This document shows positions 8,189 to 16,862 of a stretch of DNA of 64,000 nt, one piece after another. The notes beneath the pieces were generated by a model that was not told the DNA's origin, ran no database searches, and saw only the letters and a list, made by a program, of their open reading frames with translations. The DNA comes from Bowmanella yangjiangensis (GTDB lineage Bacteria; Pseudomonadota; Gammaproteobacteria; Enterobacterales; Alteromonadaceae). The stretch's first letter is position 1. Every line of letters starts with the position of its first letter. The stretch lies in contig NZ_JAFKCS010000004.1 of assembly GCF_017255015.1 (NCBI RefSeq), positions 186,001-250,000 of the forward strand. The letters run 5' to 3'. The translations under genes were made by a program, and so were the position numbers.

Positions 8189-10186
8189 TTAAGGCGAGGC
8201 TAAGGTTAATCGGTAGATATCCCCCTGTGCAGTGTCTGCTCTAACAAAAACCAGTTGGTCGCCACTAAGACTGTATTGATGAACAAAGTCGGCGCTTTGT
8301 GTCAGGATCTGTCGGTCTTCTTGGGTATGAGGATTAAAGTCGAACAGTCCAACGCCTGGACGATGGTAAATAATGTTACCGTCCATCAGTTGCCAGTTCA
8401 GCCAGTTAGTGACAGCAAAATCATCTATTAGCAGGGTCTCGTTACCACTTTTGAGGTCCTTCTGCCATAAACCAGCTTGATGGTATTTACTGTAAAATAG
8501 CTGGCCTTGCCAAATCCAACCGCTGTAGCCACCTTGCTTGGTCAACTGACGATGTCCTGAATCCGGATGCCACAGCCATAGCTGCCAGTCGCCGCTTTTG
8601 ATGCTGCTATACAACAGTGCGCCATTCGGGCCAGGATTGACCACATAGGCCTGGGCTTGTTCTGACAGAAGCTGTGTGGTCGCCCCGTCTTCTACTTGCA
8701 CCTGATAGATGCCGCCTTGATGTGAATAGAGCAGGGCTGAATTATCGGCTTGCCAGCTTAACCGGGTAAAGCCAGCAGGTAAGTCTGCCAGAACTTTTGC
8801 TTCAGACAGTCCAGTTTGCAACCAGATCTGGTGTTTACCCTGGCGCGTGCTGATAAATGCCATGTGGTTGCCGTCGTGGCTGAGCCTGGGTTGTAAATCC
8901 AGCTTTGAGCTGGTGATGAGCTGTTCAAGTGAAGCATTGGAAAGGTGCATTTGCCAAATGGAGGTGCGTTGCAGGCTATCGCTGTACACTAACTGTTGCC
9001 CTGATACCGCAAAAGACTGAATAGGTTGTCCGGCATAGAACAAAGGCGACACTTCATTGTTGTACCACTGATACAAATACGGGCCATGGCTGACGATTAG
9101 ACTGTTAGTTGCCTGATGCCACTGTATGTCTTTAATGCCGAGCGACATTTCTTTTTGGCCGAGAACCGACATATCTTGAGTGCGATAGGTTGTCAGCACG
9201 GTTTTTTGCTGGCTTTGATAAGTTGCTACCACCAGTTGTTCGCCTTCATGGGTTGGTGTCATGGCGAAGTCCCCCAGACCGTTACTGATACTGACGGGTA
9301 AGGTTAGCTGGCGACCTATGCGCGTATCTAAACGGTAGGCATAAATAGCAAAAGGCTGAGTTTTATCCTGTCTGGAACGGTAGTAGAAACCTTTGCTATC
9401 CGGCATCCAGACAAAGCGCAAGGCGTTATCCGGATGACAATCAAATAGCGGTGAGGTGGTCATTTGGTTCTGGGCTATATCAGCCAGCATCACTTTACAG
9501 CTGTCGGTCTGCTGTACATACACGACCTGCTTACCGTCAGGACTTAATTTGGCATCCAGATGATCGGCTTCGCCCTGGCTAAATCTATAACTCTGCGCAT
9601 CACGGTGCAGCCATAGTTGAATGCGTCCATTTGCATCCGGTTTATGAAACAAGATGACTTTTCCATCTTTTGACAGACTGAGGTCGAACTCGATGCCATC
9701 GTCACCACTGATTGGCTGCACGGTTTTATTATGAATGGTTAGACGTTCTGATACAGGAGGAGTATTAACCCCGTTTTGCCACCAGATAATCATTATTGCG
9801 GCCACTGCGGCCAGCAAAAAAAATGGCCATTTAGCTAAGGCAGTTGAAGACGTGGGATAGTCCGCTTCAGGCACAACTTTTAACCTGTAACCCAGTTTAG
9901 GCAGCGTTTCTATATACTCCATTTCTGGATCCAGCTCAGCCAGACATTTCCGCAGTTGTGATATGGCCCGGTTGATGGCGCTGTCACTGACTACACGCCC
10001 TTGCCAGACGCTATCTATCAGTTGGTCGCGGCTGACCAGATGATTGGGGCTGCTGAGCATTTGCAGCAATAATTCGTAGACTCTGGGTTCAAGTGCGATT
10101 TTATGCTCTGCTGAGCGAAGTTCGCGGCTTTGCCTGGATAGGACTAAGTTGCCCAGACGGATTTCTTCCTGATCAAGTAAGCTCAA
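8189..10186 (-). CDS. CadC-like membrane-bound winged-helix regulator with beta-propeller sensor
   Basis: The 665-residue protein has an OmpR/PhoB-type winged helix at residues 1-105 (ALEPRVYELLLQML, ISQLRKCLAELDPE, ETLPKLGYRLKV). One membrane helix follows at about 122-140 (PFFLLAAVAAIMIIWW), then a ~500-residue periplasmic part made of TolB/WD40-like blades such as LSPDGKQVVYV and LSHDGNHMAFIS. This is the layout of one-component membrane-integrated regulators, with the propeller presumably sensing a periplasmic ligand or partner. It is divergent from the lipoprotein hydrolase gene at 10313, with 126 bp between the starts, which makes that gene a likely target. The ligand is unknown. Confidence 0.88.
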   Translation of the reverse strand: MSLLDQEEIRLGNLVLSRQSRELRSAEHKIALEPRVYELLLQMLSSPNHLVSRDQLIDSVWQGRVVSDSAINRAISQLRKCLAELDPEMEYIETLPKLGYRLKVVPEADYPTSSTALAKWPFFLLAAVAAIMIIWWQNGVNTPPVSERLTIHNKTVQPISGDDGIEFDLSLSKDGKVILFHKPDANGRIQLWLHRDAQSYRFSQGEADHLDAKLSPDGKQVVYVQQTDSCKVMLADIAQNQMTTSPLFDCHPDNALRFVWMPDSKGFYYRSRQDKTQPFAIYAYRLDTRIGRQLTLPVSISNGLGDFAMTPTHEGEQLVVATYQSQQKTVLTTYRTQDMSVLGQKEMSLGIKDIQWHQATNSLIVSHGPYLYQWYNNEVSPLFYAGQPIQSFAVSGQQLVYSDSLQRTSIWQMHLSNASLEQLITSSKLDLQPRLSHDGNHMAFISTRQGKHQIWLQTGLSEAKVLADLPAGFTRLSWQADNSALLYSHQGGIYQVQVEDGATTQLLSEQAQAYVVNPGPNGALLYSSIKSGDWQLWLWHPDSGHRQLTKQGGYSGWIWQGQLFYSKYHQAGLWQKDLKSGNETLLIDDFAVTNWLNWQLMDGNIIYHRPGVGLFDFNPHTQEDRQILTQSADFVHQYSLSGDQLVFVRADTAQGDIYRLTLASP

Positions 10187-10312
10187 TTTATCTTCCTGAT
10201 TTTACTATATTTTATTATTCGTAAGCTTTTCATCACAAAAATATCAGTACCAGTGATGTCGCCAAACAGCCCGGATCGTTAGGTTACTGAATACCTAACA
10301 AAGGAGTTTGCT

Positions 10313-12115
10313 ATGAAATCTGTGTCACTGGGGGGGCTACTAGCCCTGACGATGATAATAACCAACCTAACAGCCTGCGGTTCTTCCGGCAATAGTGGTC
10401 GTGCGGCAGAGCCAGCTGAAAGCTCAGAGAATATTCAGCTAGGTGAGCGCAGTTATTTGCTGGGGTTACCCGCTAATTTTGATAAGAACAAAGAACACAA
10501 ACTACTGCTGGTTTTTCATGGTTCAGGCGGAAGTAGTGATGGTATGCGCAGCTCAGCGCGTTTTGAGCAGCTTAGTTCTGACTACATCGTTGCCTACCCT
10601 AAGTCGTTGGAAGTGGAGTGGAATGAAGGCTGTGACTGTAATATCGCTCACCGTAAGGGCGCCGATGATCTGGGGTTTATCCAGCAAGTTATTGAGGATG
10701 TGGGCAAACGCTATGCGCTGCAAGAAGGGGAAATATATGCGGCGGGCTTCTCCCAAGGCGCATTGTTTGCACAAAACGTCGCGTGCAATATGGGCGACCA
10801 GGTTAAAGCCATTGCCACAGTCGCAGCGCCAATGTCTAAACAACTGGCACAGAGCTGTCCAATGCAAACCCCTGTATCAGTCATGATGGTACATGGTACC
10901 GCGGACAATGTGCTGTCCTACTACGGCAGTGATCATGCCAATTGGGGCCTATTGTCTAGTCAGGAAGCGGTGGCCAGGTTTGCAGAGTTGAGTGGTAGCC
11001 TGCCTAACCCTTTGCTCAAGTCTTCGGAGCAGAATATCGGCTTAATCCATTACACTAACGGTGCCCAGAAGGTGCAGCTACATAGCATCATTGGTGGAGG
11101 TCACAGCTGGCGATTTTCTAACTTTGATACTTCCAATCAGATCCTGACGTTCTTCGCCGGTCTGGATGCACCTGAGCTCCCGGAGCACTCTCAACTGGTT
11201 GAAGTGCAAGGGCAGAAATTTCATGTGCGTAGTATGGGGGAGCAGAATACTGGTCCAGCTATCCTGTTACTGCCGGGCTTTAACTATAACTACTTTAATG
11301 ATTCCGCCTGGTATTCTTTGTTGCAGCCCTATCTGGCGCAAACTTACCGGGTACACAGCATCGACAGACTGGGTAATGGCTTTAGTGATATGAGCGAAGA
11401 GGTTAATCTCACCCGCTTTGCTGAGGATCTAAATAGTATTCTGAATGAAATCAATGAGAAACATGTGCTACTTGTGGCCTTTTCCAGCGCCAGTATTACA
11501 GCCAGCCAGTTCTATCAGCATCGCAGTGATGACGTTCAACTGGCCGGCATGCTGTGGATTGATCCGGATATTGCCGGGCCTCACTCATTGAGTTTGTACA
11601 AAGGTTATCCTGCCGATTGGTATCTGGCCAACCTGGATGCGCTGCTGCCAATATTGGCCGAGGGTAAGTGGACAGCCCGGACCTGGAACAAACTGGTAGT
11701 GGAGCGAGAGGAGATTGCGGCTTTGATTCCAGAGGCGGTGGCGCCCCTGATGGACTGGAATTTCCTGGACGTAGTCAGCCAGCAGCGCATGTTGGTCGGG
11801 CCGCAACAAACCCGGGCCAGGGAGATAGCTTTCTATGCTAATGACCTTGATGCTTACGCCGTCCTTGCCTTACCCAGCTCGGTGCCGGTGTCTGTGATTG
11901 ACTCGGATTTCGAGGAGAAGGACATCCAAAATAACCCAGATAATGCTGAGATGCTGCGTCTGTGGCAACAAGAAGGCACGGCCTGGAGTAAACAGGTTGC
12001 CGAATTTTCCAGCGGGCAATATATCAGCCTGGAACAGACTGACCATATGGTGATGTTTCAAAAGCCTGAAGCAATTAAGCAGGCCATTGATTGGCTGGTG
12101 GCCCATGGGCAGTAG
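10313..12115 (+). CDS. Lipoprotein with two fused alpha/beta-hydrolase domains
   Basis: The 600-residue protein starts with a lipoprotein signal (lipobox LTAC, cysteine at residue 22). The first domain (about 40-285) resembles PHB depolymerase/LpqC-type esterases: LLVFHGSGGSSDG, the nucleophile elbow GFSQGA, MMVHGTADNVLSY and GGGHSW. The second domain (about 295-600) is another alpha/beta-hydrolase with ILLLPGFNYNYF and SIDRLGNGFSD. Its elbow reads AFSSAS, so the serine is present but the usual flanking glycines are replaced, and a late DHM could supply the histidine. The ATG has a good AAAGGAG site. The substrate is unknown. It is divergent from the membrane-bound regulator at 8189-10186, which may control it. 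Confidence 0.85.
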   Translation: MKSVSLGGLLALTMIITNLTACGSSGNSGRAAEPAESSENIQLGERSYLLGLPANFDKNKEHKLLLVFHGSGGSSDGMRSSARFEQLSSDYIVAYPKSLEVEWNEGCDCNIAHRKGADDLGFIQQVIEDVGKRYALQEGEIYAAGFSQGALFAQNVACNMGDQVKAIATVAAPMSKQLAQSCPMQTPVSVMMVHGTADNVLSYYGSDHANWGLLSSQEAVARFAELSGSLPNPLLKSSEQNIGLIHYTNGAQKVQLHSIIGGGHSWRFSNFDTSNQILTFFAGLDAPELPEHSQLVEVQGQKFHVRSMGEQNTGPAILLLPGFNYNYFNDSAWYSLLQPYLAQTYRVHSIDRLGNGFSDMSEEVNLTRFAEDLNSILNEINEKHVLLVAFSSASITASQFYQHRSDDVQLAGMLWIDPDIAGPHSLSLYKGYPADWYLANLDALLPILAEGKWTARTWNKLVVEREEIAALIPEAVAPLMDWNFLDVVSQQRMLVGPQQTRAREIAFYANDLDAYAVLALPSSVPVSVIDSDFEEKDIQNNPDNAEMLRLWQQEGTAWSKQVAEFSSGQYISLEQTDHMVMFQKPEAIKQAIDWLVAHGQ

Positions 12116-12225
12116 CGTAGGAGCCGCTTACTATAAAGGGCACAAAAAGTGACAAGGAATGCAGGCACGTCTGCACTTCGTGCCCTTAGGATCTTTGTGA
12201 TGACAGATAGCCACTTGTTGTTGAT

Positions 12226-12262
12226 ATAAAAAATGCCGTTCACTTTTGGTGAACGGCATTGT
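12226..12262 (-). terminator. Rho-independent terminator of serA
   Basis: A 12-bp perfect stem (AATGCCGTTCAC and its complement, 5-base loop) is followed on the minus strand by a T-rich run. It lies 32 bp past the serA stop codon. Confidence 0.85.
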
Positions 12263-12293
12263 TAGAGCAATTTTGTTCTCTAAGGCACTTAAC

Positions 12294-13523
12294 TTAGTGC
12301 AGGATACGAGTCTTAATCGTGCCTTCAATGCTGATCAGACGCTGGAAGGCTTGCTCGGCATCGTCAGAATCCACATCTATTACCACGTAACCAATCTCTG
12401 GATTTGTCTGAAGATATTGAGCGGCAATGTTGATGTTCATTTCAGCAAAGGCTTGGTTGATCTTGGTCAGTACCCCTGGAATATTGCGGTGAATATGCAG
12501 AAGGCGTGAACGACCGCGGTGCTCAGGCAGCGATACTTCGGGGAAATTTACCGCCGACAAGGTCGAACCGTTGTCACTGTATTTGGCCATCTTGCCCGCG
12601 ACTTCTATGCCGATGTTTTCCTGGGCTTCCTGAGTAGAGCCGCCTACGTGTGGGGTCAGCAATACGTTGTCCAGGCCGCGTAATGGAGAAACGAATTCTT
12701 CATCATTAGACTTTGGCTCAACCGGAAATACGTCGATGGCAGCACCGGACAGCTTCTTATCTTTAATGCTATCAGCCAGGGCATCAATGTCGACCACAGT
12801 GCCACGTGATGCGTTGATCAGGATAGCACCTTGCTTCATGGCATCCAGTTCGGCCGGGCCAATCATATTCTTGGTCTGCGGCGTTTCTGGGACATGCAGG
12901 CTGATGACATCAGAGGTTTTCAGCAACTGGTTAAGGCTCTTAATCTGGCGAGCATTACCCAGCACCAGTTTGTCTTCGATATCGTAAAACTGCACGCGCA
13001 TTCCGATATGCTCAGCCATAATGCTCAGCTGTGTACCTATATGACCATAACCGATAATACCCAGGGTTTTACCGCGCGCTTCAAATGAGCCGACTGCACT
13101 CTTGTCCCAACCACCACGATGACACTGGGCGTTCTTCTGCGGAATACCACGCAATAACAACAAAATCTCACCTAGTACCAGCTCAGCAACCGAGCGGGTA
13201 TTGGAGAATGGGGCGTTAAATACCGGGATACCGCGACGCTGTGCGGCGTCTAAATCCACCTGGTTGGTACCAATGCAGAAGCAACCAATGGCAACCAGCT
13301 TTTGTGCTGCATCGATCACATTTTCGGTAAGTTGGGTACGGGAACGGATGCCGATAAAGTGTACATCCTGAATTTTTTCAATGAGTTCGGCCTCTGGCAG
13401 AGAGGTCTTGAGGTACTCGATATTGGTGTAGCCATTGGCTTTCAAGGTTTCCAGGGCACTTTGGTGCAATCCTTCCAATAACAGAATACGGATTTTGTCT
13501 TTTGGCAGTGACACTTTGCTCAT
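12294..13523 (-). CDS. serA: D-3-phosphoglycerate dehydrogenase
   Basis: This enzyme oxidises 3-phosphoglycerate to 3-phosphohydroxypyruvate with NAD+, the first step of serine synthesis. The 409-residue protein has the substrate domain, the NAD-binding LGIIGYGHIGTQLS motif, the ASRGTVVD and LTPHVGGSTQEA catalytic regions, and a C-terminal ACT domain (IPGVLTKINQAFAEMNIN) that binds serine for feedback control. The start at 13523 (MSKVSLPKDKIRILLLEG) matches the family. An upstream in-frame ATG at 13568 would add 15 residues without support. Linkage with rpiA and ygfA is the usual gammaproteobacterial order. Confidence 0.96.
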   Translation of the reverse strand: MSKVSLPKDKIRILLLEGLHQSALETLKANGYTNIEYLKTSLPEAELIEKIQDVHFIGIRSRTQLTENVIDAAQKLVAIGCFCIGTNQVDLDAAQRRGIPVFNAPFSNTRSVAELVLGEILLLLRGIPQKNAQCHRGGWDKSAVGSFEARGKTLGIIGYGHIGTQLSIMAEHIGMRVQFYDIEDKLVLGNARQIKSLNQLLKTSDVISLHVPETPQTKNMIGPAELDAMKQGAILINASRGTVVDIDALADSIKDKKLSGAAIDVFPVEPKSNDEEFVSPLRGLDNVLLTPHVGGSTQEAQENIGIEVAGKMAKYSDNGSTLSAVNFPEVSLPEHRGRSRLLHIHRNIPGVLTKINQAFAEMNINIAAQYLQTNPEIGYVVIDVDSDDAEQAFQRLISIEGTIKTRILH

Positions 13524-13578
13524 CGAAATTTCCAACTTGGTTTGCATGCTTGGGGAATGAATAACCATCCGCTTAATT

Positions 13579-13592
13579 GGAATAGTTATTCC
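13579..13592. promoter_or_regulatory. Inverted repeat upstream of serA, possible operator
   Basis: GGAATA and TATTCC arms are separated by 2 bases, 56 bp upstream of the serA start. The position is right for a regulator site, but the protein that would bind it is unknown. Confidence 0.3.
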
Positions 13593-13716
13593 TAAATGTA
13601 GGCGTCTGGACGTCTAAAATAACAGAACTGAAGTTATTCGAAAAGGGAATTTTTGCTGAATTTGCCGCCAATTTGAGGACTATTTCAATTGGCGGCCAGG
13701 ATGTATATCAGTTGTT

Positions 13717-14370
13717 TCAGAGTTGTTTCACACCTGATTCACTGGCGACCAGCACAATATCAGCGCCACGCTTGGCAAATAAGCCGTTGGTGACTACCCC
13801 AACGATCTGATTAATTTTTGCTTCGAGTTCTACTGGATTTAAAATCTCCAGATTATGCACATCCAGGATCACATTACCGTTGTCTGTCACCACGCCTTGG
13901 CGCCAGACCGGATCCCCCCCGAGTTTAACCAACTCGCGGGCCACATAAGAGCGGGCCATAGGGATCACCTCGACGGGTAATGGGAAGCTGCCCAGCACAT
14001 CTACCTGCTTACTGCCGTCTACTATACAAACAAAGGTTTTTGCTACAGCAGCAACGATTTTCTCGCGGGTAAGTGCAGCGCCACCGCCTTTAATCATATG
14101 CTTGTGTACGGTGATCTCGTCCGCACCGTCGACATACAGATCCAGATTATCCACTGAGTTGAGGTCAAATACTTCAATACCCAGGGCGCGCAGCTTGTTC
14201 GATGAATCTTCGGAGCTGGATACCGCACCTTGCAGCTTGTGCTTAATACTGGCCAGTCCTTCAATAAAATAGCCTACCGTAGAGCCTGTGCCGACACCTA
14301 CAATGCTGTCATCGTCAATAAAATCCAAGGCTGCCAGAGCGGCGGCTTTCTTCAGTTCGTTTTGGTTCAT
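13717..14370 (-). CDS. rpiA: Ribose-5-phosphate isomerase A
   Basis: RpiA interconverts ribose 5-phosphate and ribulose 5-phosphate in the pentose phosphate pathway. The 217-residue protein shows the phosphate-binding [16 protein letters not shown], the YVDGADE motif with the catalytic acid, and [12 protein letters not shown]. The chosen start at 14370 ([11 protein letters not shown]) aligns with the E. coli protein; the upstream ATG at 14415 would add 15 non-conserved residues. It lies 47 bp downstream of ygfA on the same strand and may share its transcript. Confidence 0.96.
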   Translation of the reverse strand: MNQNELKKAAALAALDFIDDDSIVGVGTGSTVGYFIEGLASIKHKLQGAVSSSEDSSNKLRALGIEVFDLNSVDNLDLYVDGADEITVHKHMIKGGGAALTREKIVAAVAKTFVCIVDGSKQVDVLGSFPLPVEVIPMARSYVARELVKLGGDPVWRQGVVTDNGNVILDVHNLEILNPVELEAKINQIVGVVTNGLFAKRGADIVLVASESGVKQL

Positions 14371-14417
14371 GTGAGGTTGCACCAGGAAATAAGCTGGGTG
14401 CATATCATCCCTCAATG

Positions 14418-15014
14418 TTAGCGGCTTTGGAAATGAAAGATTTTGCCGGGGGTTATAATTTTATGCATAGGAATATCCCAGGGCTGAACCGGCAAGTTAT
14501 CGCATTGCTGGCAGTTGTGGGCCAGGCCGATAACGTCTACCTTAAGCTCGTCACGCTCTACGGGCCTTAAGGTTCTGTCGTAATAGCCGCCTCCCATTCC
14601 CATACGGTTACCTGATTTATCAAAAGCGACCAGCGGGGTAAACACAATATCCAGCCACGGCAGTGGACAGATACTGGTGCTACTTACCCTCGGCTCGGCA
14701 ATACCGTACTTGTTAGCAACCATAGGGGAGCTAGGATGGTAGTGCACAAATACCAGATTTCCTGGGGTAAATGGGTGCAATACCGGCAGGTACACCGCTT
14801 TACCTTGTTGCCAGCAATGGTTTATCAGTTCGCAGGGGTTAAGCTCTCCGTCATTGGCCAGATATAAAGCCACGCGAGTGGCTTGCTGGAAGGCGGCAAG
14901 CTCCATGCATTGTTCGACCAGGCAATTGGCAGCCTGTCGTTGCTCCTGAAGTGAAAGCGCGTTGCGGCAAGCGCGATAATGTTGGCGTAGTGAATTCGGG
15001 CTGGATACAGACAT
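14418..15014 (-). CDS. ygfA: 5-formyltetrahydrofolate cyclo-ligase
   Basis: The 198-residue cytoplasmic protein should convert 5-formyltetrahydrofolate to 5,10-methenyltetrahydrofolate with ATP. The diagnostic phosphate-binding motif [15 protein letters not shown] and the N-terminal [12 protein letters not shown] are present. In many gammaproteobacteria this gene sits directly downstream of 6S RNA. Here a DoxX-type gene and about 770 bp separate the two, which is unusual. Confidence 0.94.
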   Translation of the reverse strand: MSVSSPNSLRQHYRACRNALSLQEQRQAANCLVEQCMELAAFQQATRVALYLANDGELNPCELINHCWQQGKAVYLPVLHPFTPGNLVFVHYHPSSPMVANKYGIAEPRVSSTSICPLPWLDIVFTPLVAFDKSGNRMGMGGGYYDRTLRPVERDELKVDVIGLAHNCQQCDNLPVQPWDIPMHKIITPGKIFHFQSR

Positions 15015-15133
15015 CAGTTATGTGAGCCGAAAGTTTATATGCCCCTTCTTTTCTCTGGGATTGCCTCGAATGTCAAGGGACGTGGTTGCGATTGCTCAGA
15101 GATGGTTGATTGAACTTGTGAAGTGCAAAAGCA

Positions 15134-15159
15134 CCAAGGCCGTCTGCAGACGGCCTTGG
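15134..15159 (-). terminator. Strong hairpin after the DoxX gene
   Basis: A perfect 11-bp GC-rich stem (CCAAGGCCGTC) with a TGCA loop lies 8 bp beyond the DoxX stop codon. The T-tract on the minus strand is weak (GTGCTTTTGC), so it is a probable rather than certain terminator. Confidence 0.6.
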
Positions 15160-15166
15160 GTTTACC

Positions 15167-15589
15167 TTAAGCTTTGTTAAGCTTGGCATCCAGACTGAAT
15201 TTACCGCCACCTAATAGCATCAGGGCCAGGAAGCCACCGCTGATAGAAAGGTTCTTGAAGAACATCAGGAACTGGGTTTGATCAGCCAGATTCATATGGA
15301 AGATAAAGGCAGAGGCTAGGGTAAAGAGCGCCAACAATAAGGCTACCAGTCTGGTTTGAAAACCGACCAGCAGTGCCAGTGCGCCGCCAATCTCGGCCAA
15401 AATCACCAACGGCAGCAGGCTGCCGGGTACGCCCATAGCATCCATCCAGCCAGCTGTGGCTTCATAACCACTGATTTTGCTGGTGCCGGCCAGGAAAAAC
15501 AAAATGATTAATAGTACTCGTGCCAACAGGTTAGTTAGCGAAGAAAAGGTAGAATCGGGTGTGATGGTCAGGATTTCGGTTTTCATCAA
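15167..15589 (-). CDS. DoxX family membrane protein
   Basis: The 140-residue protein has four predicted membrane helices (VLLIILFFLAGTSKI, LLPLVILAEIGGALALLVGF, LVALLLALFTLASAFIF, ISGGFLALMLLGGG) and the DoxX/SURF4-type pattern. It belongs to the DoxX/YphA group of small inner-membrane proteins, some of which are linked to thiosulfate metabolism or redox stress; the role here is unknown. It forms a single-gene unit inserted between 6S RNA and ygfA. An AT-rich inverted repeat just upstream suggests its own regulator. Confidence 0.88.
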   Translation of the reverse strand: MMKTEILTITPDSTFSSLTNLLARVLLIILFFLAGTSKISGYEATAGWMDAMGVPGSLLPLVILAEIGGALALLVGFQTRLVALLLALFTLASAFIFHMNLADQTQFLMFFKNLSISGGFLALMLLGGGKFSLDAKLNKA

Positions 15590-15631
15590 TATGCCTCGTT
15601 AAATGTGGTTGACGAGATTAATGATAGTCCG

Positions 15632-15681
15632 AATTTTAAGAATTAAAATTAGGTAAAATTCAACTTTATATTCTTAAAATT
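15632..15681. promoter_or_regulatory. 12-bp inverted repeat upstream of the DoxX gene
   Basis: AATTTTAAGAAT at 15632-15643 is repeated in inverted orientation as ATTCTTAAAATT at 15670-15681, 43-92 bp upstream of the DoxX start. Such AT-rich palindromes are typical operators of MarR- or HxlR-type repressors, but no such regulator gene is visible here. Confidence 0.35.
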
Positions 15682-15787
15682 AGAATTTTGATAGGTTTTC
15701 GTAGCTATGCATCCTCAGACAACAAATATCATTCCGAGTAGGACATAGATAGATTATTTGGCTTGACGAAGTAAAAGAGAGAAAGAA

Positions 15788-15975
15788 GAGGGCGTCTCCC
15801 AAAATGCCGCTGCCCAGAATTAGCCCTAGAACCGAAAAGTTCAGGGCGGGAGTATCATCACTACCGTAGGCTTCTCGGTACGAGCCGAGCCTGCACAAAA
15901 GCAGCCGAATCAACCCCCTGAGTTGATAGCATCGGCCAGGGACGTTACTGAACTGGCGAACACTTCAGGAGACAA
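15788..15975 (-). ncRNA. ssrS: 6S RNA
   Basis: 6S RNA binds sigma70 RNA polymerase and mimics an open promoter. On the minus strand the 5' segment TCTCCTGAAGTG (15961-15972) pairs over 12 positions, G-U pairs included, with CATTTTGGGAGA (15795-15806), forming the closing stem. Inside are the conserved GTTCGCCAG and GTCCCTGGCCGATG elements and, further on, GCTCGGCTCGTACCGAGAAG, which matches the hallmark GCTCGG...CGAGAAGCC hairpin of the E. coli RNA. About 188 nt fits the family. The ends are estimated from the stem and may be off by a few bases. Confidence 0.88.
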
Positions 15976-16290
15976 ACCGGTTGGCTAACCCGCCAGGGCG
16001 GATGAGCCGAATTTATATATATCCGTATCAGGATTTTCCGTGTAAAGAGAGTGCGGCTGGGCGCATAGGCGCCGACGTTATTGTGATTGTTGTAGCAGTA
16101 GCATCTCGACCTGCTCATTATAGGCCTTAGCCTGGCAGGAAAACCAGTGCTAACTGACCGATAGCCGAATAAACCAGCGTATTGCACAAGGCATAATCTA
16201 TCCAACGCATTGCACGTTGCGGCAACGCTGTTGTGTGGGCGGGTTTGGGGGTAATATGCAGATTATGAAATTGATTGGGATGGAATAGGT
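15976..16290. other. Intergenic region between 6S RNA and ygfB, where zapA is expected
   Basis: In related bacteria zapA usually lies here, divergent from ygfB and upstream of 6S RNA. No minus-strand frame in these 315 bp gives a ZapA-like protein. Only short frames appear: a 27-codon hydrophobic one (16210 down to about 16127, starting MRWIDYALCNT) and an unlinked 15-codon tail (AYNEQVEMLLLQQSQ) ending near 16079. The region must also hold the promoters of 6S RNA (AT-rich TATATATAA at about 16013-16021) and of ygfB. Confidence 0.5.
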
Positions 16291-16860
16291 TTGAGCAGCC
16301 TGAACAACACCTTTGATGAGTTAAGCGCACTTTTGGACCGTCATAGCATCGCCAGTGACGCCGCAGAGTTGCAAGGTATGCAGATTGGTATGCTGGCTGG
16401 CGGCATGCCGACGGACAATAAAGAATGGATGGGCGCGCTGGCTGATTTTGTTAACCAGGGCGAAGCGTTGCCACTTGAGGTAAAGAATGCAGTACAGTCT
16501 TTGTTTGATTTAACTTGTGAGCAGTTGAAAGCCGGAGATTTTGCTCTGCTCTTGTGTATGCCCGACGATGCGGCTCCGATTAACGACCGTGGTCAGGCAC
16601 TGGTTAATTGGGTGCAGGGGTTTATGCTCGGGTTCGGATTGCATCAGGCCGATTTAACCCGCTGCTCAGAGGACGTGAAAGAAGCGCTGGAAGATTTCGC
16701 TGAAATTGCCCGCATGGACGAAGAAATGCCGGAGAACGAAGAGTCCGAGCAGGCGCTGTTTGAAGTGATGGAATATGTACGTATGTCTGCCATGCTGTGT
16801 TTCAGTGAGTTAGGCGCACATCGCGGTCCTTCGGCACAAACCAATAAAACCCTGCACTAA
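16291..16860 (+). CDS. ygfB: YgfB/YecA family protein (UPF0149)
   Basis: The 189-residue acidic cytoplasmic protein has the UPF0149 pattern: ELQGMQIGMLAGG, WVQGFMLGFGL, EALEDFAEIARMD and VMEYVRMSAMLCF. YgfB in Pseudomonas modulates antibiotic-related gene expression; its role here is unknown. The proposed start is a TTG at 16291 after a GGAATAGG site. It opens the ygfB-pepP-ubiH-ubiI run, with only 2 bp to pepP, and the four genes probably form an operon. Confidence 0.9.
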   Translation: MSSLNNTFDELSALLDRHSIASDAAELQGMQIGMLAGGMPTDNKEWMGALADFVNQGEALPLEVKNAVQSLFDLTCEQLKAGDFALLLCMPDDAAPINDRGQALVNWVQGFMLGFGLHQADLTRCSEDVKEALEDFAEIARMDEEMPENEESEQALFEVMEYVRMSAMLCFSELGAHRGPSAQTNKTLH

Positions 16861-16862
16861 TC

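Noticed and set aside
15680-15913. A 77-codon minus-strand frame
   Set aside because: It lies across the 6S RNA gene and its conserved stem segments; the product has no family features.
16127-16330. A 67-codon minus-strand frame between 6S RNA and ygfB, where zapA would be expected
   Set aside because: The product (rich in His, Cys and Pro) does not resemble ZapA, and it overlaps the start of ygfB.
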